Assembly: GCA_017471045.1 (NCBI GenBank)
Contig: JAFUWZ010000001.1
Coordinates: 1 to 47,834 of the forward strand
Source of the DNA: Bacteroidales bacterium
Lineage (GTDB): Bacteria; Bacteroidota; Bacteroidia; Bacteroidales; UBA932
Direction of reading: 5' to 3'
Length of the DNA: 47,834 nucleotides
Positions 1 through 7,933 of this stretch are shown piece after piece. Positions within the stretch are counted from its first letter, which is position 1; every line of letters starts with the position of its first letter. The position numbers and the translations under genes were made by a program. A model generated the notes under the pieces. The model made no database searches and was not told the DNA's origin. It saw only the letters and a program-made list of their open reading frames with translations.

Positions 1-75
1 AAGGGTTCAGCCTCGCATTCCAAAGCCCTCCTGCCGCACCGGCCTGAGTTGACACCGTCCATGTTAAAAACTTTG

Positions 76-127
76 TGGAAAAAAATGGAAAGATTTGGAA
101 CAAAGTGGAAATGTTTTACTACCTTTG
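76..127 (+). promoter_or_regulatory. mraZ promoter with four 10-bp-phased MraZ boxes
   Basis: The pentamer TGGAA occurs at 76, 86, 96 and 106, exactly 10 bp apart, so all four lie on one face of the helix. MraZ is known to bind short direct repeats of about 10 bp period (TGGGN type in E. coli) upstream of its own gene. A perfect Bacteroidetes -7 element, TACCTTTG, sits at 120-127. A TTTG at 94-97 lies 22 nt upstream of it, slightly long for the usual 19-21 nt. The boxes therefore overlap the -33 side of the promoter, as expected for repression. Transcription would begin near 134, ahead of the mraZ start at 168. Confidence 0.75.
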
Positions 128-167
128 TAACCAATCGCGTGTAAAACAAATTAAGTTTCATTTTGGT

Positions 168-620
168 ATGGTCACCTTCTACGGCAAATACACCAGCAAA
201 TTGGACGACAAGGGAAGACTTGTGCTCCCCGCGCCGCTCAAAGGTGTTTTGCCGGAGGGGGGTGACATGAGATTCGTTGTCAGGAAAGACATCTTCGCCG
301 ACTGCCTTGAGATGTACACCTACGCAGAGTGGGAGCAGCAGGCGGCGGAAGTCCGTTCCCGGCTCAACTTCTTCAACGTGGAGCACGCGACGTTCTGGAG
401 AGCGTACATGCGTGACTGCGTCATCGTCGAACCCGATGCCAGACTCGGCCGCATTTCGATCTCGAAAGAGCTGCTCGATCTCATCGGTGTCACAAAGGAA
501 GTGGAGTTTGTCGGCAACGGATTCAAAATCGAAGTTTGGGCCAAGGAAAAGTACGAGGCCTCCAAGATTTCGAACGAAGAGTTCGTCACTATCGCCGGAA
601 AACTGCCTGCGTCCAGGTAG
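168..620 (+). CDS. mraZ: Transcriptional regulator MraZ
   Basis: MraZ is a small DNA-binding protein that controls the dcw operon it heads. The 150-residue product starts MVTFYGKYTSKLDDKGRLVLP, the typical first SpoVT/AbrB-like half, and a second half containing ARLGRISISKELLDLIG follows. The reading frame is open further upstream to an ATG at 75, but that start lies inside the operator and ahead of the predicted transcription start, so 168 is chosen. The gene lies 12 bp before rsmH. Family assignment is secure, while its role as a repressor here is inferred from the boxes upstream. Confidence 0.95.
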   Translation: MVTFYGKYTSKLDDKGRLVLPAPLKGVLPEGGDMRFVVRKDIFADCLEMYTYAEWEQQAAEVRSRLNFFNVEHATFWRAYMRDCVIVEPDARLGRISISKELLDLIGVTKEVEFVGNGFKIEVWAKEKYEASKISNEEFVTIAGKLPASR

Positions 621-632
621 GAGGGCGAAAGC

Positions 633-1571
633 ATGTCGGAATACCACAAACCCGTTCTTCTTGAAAAGAGCGTCCAGGCGCTGATTACCGACCCGTCAGG
701 TATCTATGTGGATGCCACCTTCGGCGGGGGCGGCCACGCGCGCCATATCCTGGAGCAGCTTGCCCCGGAGGGGCGTCTCATCGCTTTCGACCGGGACGCC
801 GACGCCCGCGCCAATGTCCCGGAAGATGAGAGGTTCACATTGATCCACAATAATTTCAGATTCGTCCACCATTACGTGCTCCTGGACGCCTGGCAACAGG
901 CGATACGCGATTTCCGGGAGCACACTGTGGACGGCATCCTGGCGGACCTGGGCGTCTCGTCCCACCAGTTCGACACGGCCGGGCGGGGCTTTTCGTTCCG
1001 CTTCGACGCGCCACTCGACATGCGCATGAACGCCGCCCGGGATGAAGGCGCCAGGACGGCGGCGACGGTCGTCAACACCGGCACGCAAGAGGAGTTGCGG
1101 CGCATTTTCAGCCTGTACGGCGAATTGCAGGAGGCCGACCGCCTCGCGCGGCTCCTTGTCGCGGCCCGCGACAAGGAGCCCATCACGACCACGACCGCCC
1201 TCAACGCAGCCATCGCCCCGGCGCTCCCCCCGTTTGCGGAGCATAAATACCTGGCGAAGGTGTATCAGGCGCTCCGGATCGAAGTGAATGCCGAGATGCG
1301 CTCCCTGGAGAAATTCCTGGAAGGCGCGGCGGCGAGCCTGCGCAGGGGCGGACGGCTCGTCGTGATCACCTACCACTCGCTGGAGGACCGGATGGTCAAA
1401 AACTTCATCAAGGCCGGCAACGTGGACGGGATGATCGAAAAAGACATGTATGGCAGGAGCCAGGCGCCCTTCACGGCCGTCAACCGCAAACCCATCCTCC
1501 CCGAAGAGGAAGAGATCGCGGCCAACACCCGGGCCCGGAGCGCCAAGCTCAGAATCGCGGAAAAGGTATGA
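633..1571 (+). CDS. rsmH: 16S rRNA (cytosine(1402)-N4)-methyltransferase RsmH
   Basis: This SAM-dependent enzyme methylates N4 of C1402 in the ribosomal P site. The 312-residue length is normal for the family. Visible motifs are HKPVLLEKSV at the N terminus, the SAM loop DATFGGGGHA, LIAFDRDADA, ILADLGVSSHQFD, RGFSFRFDAPLDMRM and the late YHSLEDRMVKNF. Its stop overlaps the next start as ATGA, implying translational coupling to ftsL. Position directly after mraZ is the standard dcw order. Confidence 0.96.
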   Translation: MSEYHKPVLLEKSVQALITDPSGIYVDATFGGGGHARHILEQLAPEGRLIAFDRDADARANVPEDERFTLIHNNFRFVHHYVLLDAWQQAIRDFREHTVDGILADLGVSSHQFDTAGRGFSFRFDAPLDMRMNAARDEGARTAATVVNTGTQEELRRIFSLYGELQEADRLARLLVAARDKEPITTTTALNAAIAPALPPFAEHKYLAKVYQALRIEVNAEMRSLEKFLEGAAASLRRGGRLVVITYHSLEDRMVKNFIKAGNVDGMIEKDMYGRSQAPFTAVNRKPILPEEEEIAANTRARSAKLRIAEKV

Positions 1572-1930
1572 AGGGGCAGGAGAAAGAACGGAAATGGCGG
1601 ATCTCCGACATCGGTCGGGCGATCGTCAACAGCGTCGTCGCCATTGCGAAGGGCCAGTTCATCCTCCGGCTCAAGATTGACAAGTATTTCCTTCAGGTGG
1701 CCTGGACCTTCTTCCTCTTCGCGATGCTGATCCTCTTCGGCCTGGGTGTCGATGTGACCCTGTCGAAGGTGGAAGCCGGCAAGAAAGAACTCCAGGAGCT
1801 GGAGATCCTGCATACGCAGAAACGATATGAACTGATCACGCTGGGCCGGAGAAGCACGGTCGCCCGCCTCCTCAAGGAGAACGGATCGGAAGTGACGGAG
1901 CCGCAGAAACCGGCCTCAACCCTGCAATAG
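1568..1930 (+). CDS. ftsL: FtsL-like cell division protein
   Basis: This 120-residue bitopic protein has a basic cytoplasmic N terminus (about residues 1-43), one membrane segment (about 44-62, WTFFLFAMLILFGLGVDV) and a short periplasmic coiled-coil-like region (about 65-95) rich in Glu, Lys and Leu. This is the layout of the divergent Bacteroidetes FtsL, which with FtsQ/FtsB links the division-site synthase FtsW-FtsI to the early ring. Sequence is poorly conserved in this family, so the call rests mainly on topology and position between rsmH and ftsI. It is coupled to rsmH by a 4-bp overlap and lies 6 bp before ftsI. Confidence 0.85.
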   Translation: MKGQEKERKWRISDIGRAIVNSVVAIAKGQFILRLKIDKYFLQVAWTFFLFAMLILFGLGVDVTLSKVEAGKKELQELEILHTQKRYELITLGRRSTVARLLKENGSEVTEPQKPASTLQ

Positions 1931-1936
1931 AGAACC

Positions 1937-3910
1937 ATGGCACAGGACAACGAAAAGAAAACCCGGAAGAAGACAGATCCCGTAGGACGGGGCCTGTACC
2001 GGCTCTACGTCCTGTTCCTGATCGGCTCCATCCTGCTGGTCGGGCGCCTGGTCTCCATCCAGCTGTTTTACCAGCCGGACCCGAAGATCGTCCATGCCCT
2101 TACACCCACCTCCGTCAAGAAAACCATCGATCCCGCCCGCGGCGCCATCCTCTCGGACGACGGCCGCCTGCTCGCCATGTCCCTGCCCATCTACGACATC
2201 AAAATGGACTGCACGGTGATGAAAGAGGCCTACGCCCGGGACAAAGTACGGGGCGATTCGCTCGAAGCCGCCTGGATGGAGAAGGCCCGTGCACTCTCGG
2301 CGGGTCTCGCGTCCATCCTCAAAGAAAAGACCGCCGACGAGTATTTCAACCTGATCAAGAAAGGCCGCGAACTGGACCGGAAATACGTCCGCATCGCGTC
2401 CGGCGTGGAACGCCGCGAATATAACCGGCTGATCCAGCTGCCGCTTTTCAACGAAGACAAGTTCCACGGAGGAATGATCGTCAACAAGGAAAGCATCCGC
2501 AAGTATCCTTACGGCAAGCTGGCCCGCCGCACGATCGGATTCGTCCGCAACAACAAGAGCAACGTCGAGAACACCCACGTCGGCATCGAGGGCAAATTCG
2601 ACTATGTCCTGCACGGCAAGGACGGTGTCGAATTCCTGCGTGAGATCGACAACAAGGAGCGGGTCATCGATTCGGACAGCTCCTTCGTCCGCGCCGAGGA
2701 CGGCATGGATGTCCGCACGACGATCAACATCGACTTCCAGGACATCGCAGACAAGGCGCTGCGCGAGCAGATGGAAGGCCAGGCGGAGGTGGAAGGCGGT
2801 TGTGTCGTGCTGATGGAGGTCGCGACCGGCGCGATCAAGGCCATGGTCAACCTGACCCGCGACTCGGTGACCACCCAGCTCGAAGAAGTCCAGAATTTCG
2901 CCATCGGACGCCGCTACGAGCCCGGTTCCGTCTTCAAGACGGTGACCCTCGTCTCCGTCCTGTCGGACGGTTATGTCAAGACCTTGGACCAGACCCTGCC
3001 GACCAACCACGGCGTCATCCCCAGATCCGGTGTCCGGCCCGACAACCACATCGTCGACTGGGAGCGCAACCACAATACAAAGGAGATCTCCGTCCTCGAC
3101 GGTTTCAAAATCTCGTCCAACTACGTCTTTGCCAAACTCGCAATCGACAACTACGGCCGCAAGCCGCAGCGCTTCATCGACAATGCCTACATGTATAAGC
3201 TGGGAGAGGCCTTCGACTTCGACATCGACGGACTGCGCACTCCTGTCCTCCCTTCGACCAAGAGTCCGGGATGGGCCATGAGCGTGCTGGGCAACATGGG
3301 CTTCGGCTATGCCACCATGGAGACGCCCCTGCACATCCTCACCTTCTACAACGCCATCGCGAACAAGGGCAAGATGATGAAACCCTACCTGGTCGAAAGC
3401 ATCGAGAAATACGGAAGCGTCGTGGAGAAACGCGGCCCGTCCATCCTCAACGGTTCGATCTGCACCAAGGCGGTCGCCGACACGGTGACACGTGCCCTGG
3501 CGGCCGTGACGGAGGAAGGTACGGCCCGGCGGCTCAAGAACGCAAAATGCACCATCGCCGGCAAGACCGGCACCTCCTTCGGTACGATCGGCAGCCCGGC
3601 CACGCCTTACAAGGACAAATATGGCCGGCAACTGTACCAGGCCACCTTCGTCGGCTTTTTCCCGGCGGAGACCCCGAAATACAGCATCATCTGCATGATT
3701 TTCACCCGCCCCACGCACAACAGCTTCCAGGGCGGCGGCATTCCGGCCATGACGGTCAAATCCGTCGTAGACGAAATGTATGTCCTGGATCCGCAGTGGG
3801 GCGATGTGCTGCACAAGACCGGGACCATTCCCGTGATGCGGGACACGACACAGAAAGCAAAAAGAGCCAACCATGAGACTGGAAGACATCATACGAAACA
3901 GCGGAGCTGA
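1937..3910 (+). CDS. ftsI: Division-specific peptidoglycan transpeptidase FtsI (PBP3-type)
   Basis: FtsI crosslinks septal peptidoglycan together with FtsW. The 657-residue protein has an N-terminal membrane anchor (about 20-45), a PBP dimerisation region beginning near residue 60 (DPARGAILSDDGRLLA) and a transpeptidase domain. The active-site motifs are all present: S331-V-F-K334, S393-S-N395 and K543-T-G545. The C terminus is short: after the transpeptidase (LDPQWGDVLHK) only about 30 basic residues follow, and the PASTA domain common in Bacteroidales homologues is not seen. The last 38 bp overlap murE in another frame. Confidence 0.95.
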   Translation: MAQDNEKKTRKKTDPVGRGLYRLYVLFLIGSILLVGRLVSIQLFYQPDPKIVHALTPTSVKKTIDPARGAILSDDGRLLAMSLPIYDIKMDCTVMKEAYARDKVRGDSLEAAWMEKARALSAGLASILKEKTADEYFNLIKKGRELDRKYVRIASGVERREYNRLIQLPLFNEDKFHGGMIVNKESIRKYPYGKLARRTIGFVRNNKSNVENTHVGIEGKFDYVLHGKDGVEFLREIDNKERVIDSDSSFVRAEDGMDVRTTINIDFQDIADKALREQMEGQAEVEGGCVVLMEVATGAIKAMVNLTRDSVTTQLEEVQNFAIGRRYEPGSVFKTVTLVSVLSDGYVKTLDQTLPTNHGVIPRSGVRPDNHIVDWERNHNTKEISVLDGFKISSNYVFAKLAIDNYGRKPQRFIDNAYMYKLGEAFDFDIDGLRTPVLPSTKSPGWAMSVLGNMGFGYATMETPLHILTFYNAIANKGKMMKPYLVESIEKYGSVVEKRGPSILNGSICTKAVADTVTRALAAVTEEGTARRLKNAKCTIAGKTGTSFGTIGSPATPYKDKYGRQLYQATFVGFFPAETPKYSIICMIFTRPTHNSFQGGGIPAMTVKSVVDEMYVLDPQWGDVLHKTGTIPVMRDTTQKAKRANHETGRHHTKQRS

Positions 3911-5279
3911 GATCCTGCACGGCACTCCCGATACGGAGATCGGCGCCATCACCAGCGACTCCCGCCAGGCGGGCGCCGGATCCCTTTTCATTGCCGTCAA
4001 AGGCGTGGACCGGGACGGCCACGACTACATCGACAAGGCGCTGGAGGCCGGCGCCGCGGCTGTCGTTTCCGCCGACCGGAAGGCCCTTGCCCTGTGCGCC
4101 GACAATTACTACGGCCATCCGTCGCGCGACCTGACCCTCGTCGGCATCACCGGCACCAACGGCAAGACGACCACCGTCACGCTCCTCTACCACCTGTTCC
4201 GCAAGCTGGGCTGGCAGTGCGGCCTGCTCAGCACCATCGCCAACTACGTGGGCGACCGCCGCATGGAGACGACCAACACCACCTCCGACCCGATCACGAT
4301 CAACCGCCTGCTCGCCCATATGCGGGATGCCGGCTGCACTTACTGCTTCATGGAGGTCAGTTCCATCGGCATGGAACAGGAACGGGTCGCGGGCCTGCGT
4401 TTCAAGGCCGGGATCTTCTCCAACCTGACGCACGACCACCTCGACTACCACAAGACCTTCGCGGAGTACCTCCGCTGCAAAAAGTTGTTCTTCGATTCCC
4501 TGCCCTCCGACGCCTTTGCCATCATCAACGCCGACGACAAGAACGGCCCCGTCATGGTGCAGAACACCGCCTCCCAGGTGATCTGGTACTCCTGCAAGCG
4601 CATCGCAGACCGGACCTGCCGGATCATGGAGGAGAGTTTCGAAGGGATGCTGCTCAAGCTTGACGGCACCGAAACCTGGACCAAGCTGATCGGCGAGCAC
4701 AACGCCTACAACATCCTGGCGATCTACGCCACGGCCCTGGCGCTGGGCGCCGACAAGGAGGAGACGCTGGTCGCCCTGAGCACCCTCGACTCCGCCCCCG
4801 GACGGCTGGAGAACCACCGCGGGCCGCGGGGCATCTCCGTCATCATCGACTACGCCCACACGCCCGACGCGATGGAGAACGTGCTCAAGACCCTGCGGGA
4901 CATCGCGCCCGAGAACCAGCTCGTCTGCCTCTTCGGCTGCGGCGGCGACCGGGACAAGACCAAGCGCCCCGAGATGGCGGCCGTGGCGGAAAAGATGTCA
5001 GACCGCATCATCGTGACCTCCGACAATTCCCGTACGGAAAAGACCGAAGACATCCTCGCGGACATCCGCGCCGGGCTGAGCCGCCAGGGCCTGGCCAAAG
5101 CCCTGTTCATCGCCGACCGGCGGGAAGCGATCCGCACGGCCGTGATGACCGCCGAAGACGGCGCCACGATCCTCCTCGCGGGCAAGGGACACGAGACCTA
5201 CCAGATCATCGGGACGGAGCACCGCCATTTCGACGAGCGCGAAGTGATCGACGAATTGTTCCACGAACTGACGAACTAA
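3873..5279 (+). CDS. murE: UDP-MurNAc-L-Ala-D-Glu:meso-diaminopimelate ligase
   Basis: MurE adds the third stem-peptide residue to the cytoplasmic peptidoglycan precursor. The 468-residue protein has an N-terminal UDP-binding domain (SDSRQAGAGSLFIAVKG), the ATP loop G94-T-N-G-K98-TT, a central ligase domain and a C-terminal domain with KGHETYQ. The residue-selecting motif, DNPR in meso-DAP ligases, reads D384-N-S-R387. The Asp, Asn and Arg are kept, so meso-DAP remains the likely substrate, but Pro is replaced by Ser. The start ATG lies inside the 3' end of ftsI (38-bp overlap), and the stop is 4 bp before mraY. Confidence 0.94.
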   Translation: MRLEDIIRNSGAEILHGTPDTEIGAITSDSRQAGAGSLFIAVKGVDRDGHDYIDKALEAGAAAVVSADRKALALCADNYYGHPSRDLTLVGITGTNGKTTTVTLLYHLFRKLGWQCGLLSTIANYVGDRRMETTNTTSDPITINRLLAHMRDAGCTYCFMEVSSIGMEQERVAGLRFKAGIFSNLTHDHLDYHKTFAEYLRCKKLFFDSLPSDAFAIINADDKNGPVMVQNTASQVIWYSCKRIADRTCRIMEESFEGMLLKLDGTETWTKLIGEHNAYNILAIYATALALGADKEETLVALSTLDSAPGRLENHRGPRGISVIIDYAHTPDAMENVLKTLRDIAPENQLVCLFGCGGDRDKTKRPEMAAVAEKMSDRIIVTSDNSRTEKTEDILADIRAGLSRQGLAKALFIADRREAIRTAVMTAEDGATILLAGKGHETYQIIGTEHRHFDEREVIDELFHELTN

Positions 5280-5283
5280 AACC

Positions 5284-6579
5284 ATGCTGTACCACCTCAA
5301 CCAACTGTTGCAATCATTTGACCTGCCCGGGCAGCGGCTGATGACCTACCTGTCATTCCGCGCCATGCTCGCGCTCCTGTTCAGCATGCTGATCGCCTTT
5401 TTCGCCGGCAAGCACATCATCCACTGGCTGCAGCGCAAGCAGATCGGCGAGACGATCCGCGACCTCGGACTGGAGGGGCAGATGCAGAAAAAGGGCACCC
5501 CCACGATGGGCGGCGTCATCATCATCCTGGCGCTGGTCGGAGCCGTGCTGCTGGTCTGCGACCTGAGCAACATCTACGTGCTGCTCCTGCTGATGACCAC
5601 CCTGTGGTGCGGTGCGCTCGGCTTCGCGGACGATTATATCAAAGTCTTCAAACACAACAAGGAAGGCCTCAGCGAGCGCTCCAAGCTCGTCGCCCAGGTC
5701 GCCCTCGGCTTCGCCATCGGCCTGACGGTCTGCTTCAACCCCAACATCGTCGTCCGCGAGAACATCCAGGAGGCGCAGGGCATCGTCAAGACCGACCGCA
5801 GCGAGCTCGACGTGGATTCCGAGCGGCTCGTCGCCGAGACGGTCTGGCACAAGGAAGATGTCGTCAAGAGCACCAAGACGACCATCCCCTTCGTCAAAGA
5901 CCATGAATTCGATTACAAGGTCCTCTCCCCCTTCAAAGGGAAATGGGGCTGGTACTGCAAGTGGGCGATCTACGTGCTGATGATCGTGCTCGTGATCACG
6001 GCGTGCTCCAACGGCACCAACCTCACCGACGGGATGGACGGCCTGGCGGCCGGGACCTCGGCTATCGTCGGCGTGGTGATCGGCATCCTGGCCTGGCTGG
6101 GCGGAAACATCATCGACTCGGGCTACCTCAACATCATGTACATGCCCGGCACGGGGGAGATCGCGATCTTCATGGCCGCCTTCGTGGGGGCGCTGATCGG
6201 CTTCCTCTGGTACAACTCGTACCCGGCCCAGGTGTTCATGGGCGACACGGGCAGCCTGACGATCGGCGGCATCATCGGCGTGAGCGCCATCCTGATCCGC
6301 AAGGAGCTGCTCCTGCCCTTGCTCTGCGGCATCTTCCTGGTCGAGAGCGCTTCGGTGCTGATCCAGCGGGGTTACTTCAAATACACGAAGAAAAAATACG
6401 GGGCCGGACGGCGTGTCTGGAAGATGACGCCCCTGCACCACCACTACCAGAAAGAAGGCATCCCGGCGCTGATCACCCGGCCCGAAAAGGCGCTCCCGGA
6501 AGCCAAGATCGTCACGCGCTTCTGGATCATCGGCCTCATCCTGGCCGTTTCGACCCTGGCCATTTTAAAGATAAGATAA
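5284..6579 (+). CDS. mraY: Phospho-N-acetylmuramoyl-pentapeptide transferase MraY
   Basis: MraY transfers phospho-MurNAc-pentapeptide to undecaprenyl phosphate, forming lipid I at the inner membrane. The 431-residue polytopic protein shows GTPTMGGVIII, the Asp-rich loop GFADDYIKVFKHNKEGLS, NGTNLTDGMDGLAAGTSAI, YPAQVFMGDTGSLTIGG and the histidine motif MTPLHHHYQKEG. It carries a hydrophilic insertion (about residues 155-220) that makes it longer than the E. coli protein; such an insertion is usual in Bacteroidetes. It lies between murE and murD with no murF, the usual Bacteroidetes arrangement. Confidence 0.96.
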   Translation: MLYHLNQLLQSFDLPGQRLMTYLSFRAMLALLFSMLIAFFAGKHIIHWLQRKQIGETIRDLGLEGQMQKKGTPTMGGVIIILALVGAVLLVCDLSNIYVLLLLMTTLWCGALGFADDYIKVFKHNKEGLSERSKLVAQVALGFAIGLTVCFNPNIVVRENIQEAQGIVKTDRSELDVDSERLVAETVWHKEDVVKSTKTTIPFVKDHEFDYKVLSPFKGKWGWYCKWAIYVLMIVLVITACSNGTNLTDGMDGLAAGTSAIVGVVIGILAWLGGNIIDSGYLNIMYMPGTGEIAIFMAAFVGALIGFLWYNSYPAQVFMGDTGSLTIGGIIGVSAILIRKELLLPLLCGIFLVESASVLIQRGYFKYTKKKYGAGRRVWKMTPLHHHYQKEGIPALITRPEKALPEAKIVTRFWIIGLILAVSTLAILKIR

Positions 6580-6591
6580 GACAAGTCAGAT

Positions 6592-7932
6592 ATGTCCAGA
6601 CTAGTTGTTTTGGGAGGAGCGGAGAGCGGCGTAGGAGCCGCGGTGCTCGCGAAAGTGAAAGGATTCGATGTGTTCCTGTCCGATTTCGGAACGATCAAAG
6701 AGGAGTATGCGGCCGAGCTGCGCAAATGGGACATCCCCTTTGAGCAGGGGCATCATACTGAAGAGCTGGTGCTCAGCGCCGACGAGGTCGTCAAGAGCCC
6801 CGGCATCCCTTCGACCGCCCCGATCGTGCGCAAGCTCAGCGAGCAGGGCACGCACATCATCTCCGAAATCGAATTCGCGGGCCGCTACGACTCCGCCAAG
6901 AAGATCTGCATCACCGGCAGCAACGGCAAGACCACGACCACTTCGCTGATCTATTACCTGCTCCGGCAGGCGGGCCTCAACGTGGGTCTCGGCGGCAACA
7001 TCGGCAAGAGCTACGCCTACCAGGTCGCGACCGAGCATTACGATTACTATGTCCTGGAGATCAGCAGCTTCCAGCTGGACAACGTGTACAATTTCCGCCC
7101 GGACATCGCGATCATCACCAACATCACGCCCGACCACCTGGACCGCTACGACTACAAGATGGAGAACTACATCAACGCCAAGTTCCGCATCACGCGCAAC
7201 CTGCGTCCCGAGGACTGCTTCATCTTTGACTCCGACGACGAGATCACGATCGGTCACCTGGACAAGATCATCCTCCAGGCCAAGATGCTCCCCTTCACCC
7301 AGAAGCAGGAAGTCCCGCAGGGCGCCTTCGTCAAGGAAGACAAGATCGTCGTCCGCTACGAAGAGAGCGAGAGCGAACTCTATATCAAGGAACTGGCCCT
7401 CGGCGGCAAGCACAACCTCTACAACTCGATGGCGGCGGCCCTCGCGGCCAAGGCCATGGACATCCGGGACGAAGTCATCCGCGAGAGCCTCAGCTCTTTC
7501 AAGGCGATCGAGCATCGCCTGGAGCCGGTCCTGAGCATCAAGGATGTCCTGTACATCAACGACTCCAAGGCGACCAACGTGGATTCCGCGTGGTATGCGC
7601 TGGAGTGCCAGACCAAACCGGTCGTCTGGATTGCCGGCGGCACCGACAAGGGCAACGACTACAGTGTCCTCGAGGAGCTGGTCCGCACCAAGGTCAAGGC
7701 CATCGTCTGCCTGGGCGTGGACAACCGGAAACTGCACGCCTCCTTCGAAGGCATCGTCGGCGCGGACCGCATGGTCGACACACTGTCGGCCGAGCAGGCC
7801 GTACAGGCGGCGAGCCGCTTCGCCAAGGCGGGCGACGTCGTCCTGCTGAGCCCCTGCTGCGCCAGCTTCGACCTGTTCAAGAACTACGAAGACCGCGGAG
7901 AGAAATTCAAGGAAGCCGTAAGGAACCTGTAA
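6592..7932 (+). CDS. murD: UDP-MurNAc-L-alanine:D-glutamate ligase MurD
   Basis: MurD adds D-glutamate to UDP-MurNAc-L-alanine in the cytoplasm. The 446-residue protein has the N-terminal nucleotide-sugar fold (RLVVLGGAESGVGAAVLAKVKG), the ATP-binding loop TGSNGKTTTTSL, the conserved VLEISSFQLD and NITPDHLDRY blocks, the central HNLYNSMAAALAAK segment and a C-terminal domain with INDSKATNVDSAW and LLSPCCASFDLFKNYEDRG. The spacing is 12 bp after mraY and 1 bp before ftsW. Start and length fit the family. Confidence 0.96.
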   Translation: MSRLVVLGGAESGVGAAVLAKVKGFDVFLSDFGTIKEEYAAELRKWDIPFEQGHHTEELVLSADEVVKSPGIPSTAPIVRKLSEQGTHIISEIEFAGRYDSAKKICITGSNGKTTTTSLIYYLLRQAGLNVGLGGNIGKSYAYQVATEHYDYYVLEISSFQLDNVYNFRPDIAIITNITPDHLDRYDYKMENYINAKFRITRNLRPEDCFIFDSDDEITIGHLDKIILQAKMLPFTQKQEVPQGAFVKEDKIVVRYEESESELYIKELALGGKHNLYNSMAAALAAKAMDIRDEVIRESLSSFKAIEHRLEPVLSIKDVLYINDSKATNVDSAWYALECQTKPVVWIAGGTDKGNDYSVLEELVRTKVKAIVCLGVDNRKLHASFEGIVGADRMVDTLSAEQAVQAASRFAKAGDVVLLSPCCASFDLFKNYEDRGEKFKEAVRNL

Positions 7933-7933
7933 G

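Noticed and set aside
15-21. GCATTCC (reverse of the GGAATGC core) at the left edge
   Set aside because: There are no matching arms around it within the visible sequence, and a seven-base match is expected by chance.
75-167. Upstream extension of mraZ to the ATG at 75
   Set aside because: The segment lies in the MraZ boxes and before the likely transcription start, and it adds 31 residues not found in MraZ proteins.
1916-4000. Long minus-strand open frame opposite ftsI (694 codons)
   Set aside because: Composition is rich in Asp, Val, Gly and His with no family motif. It mirrors the codon pattern of the true ftsI gene in GC-rich DNA.
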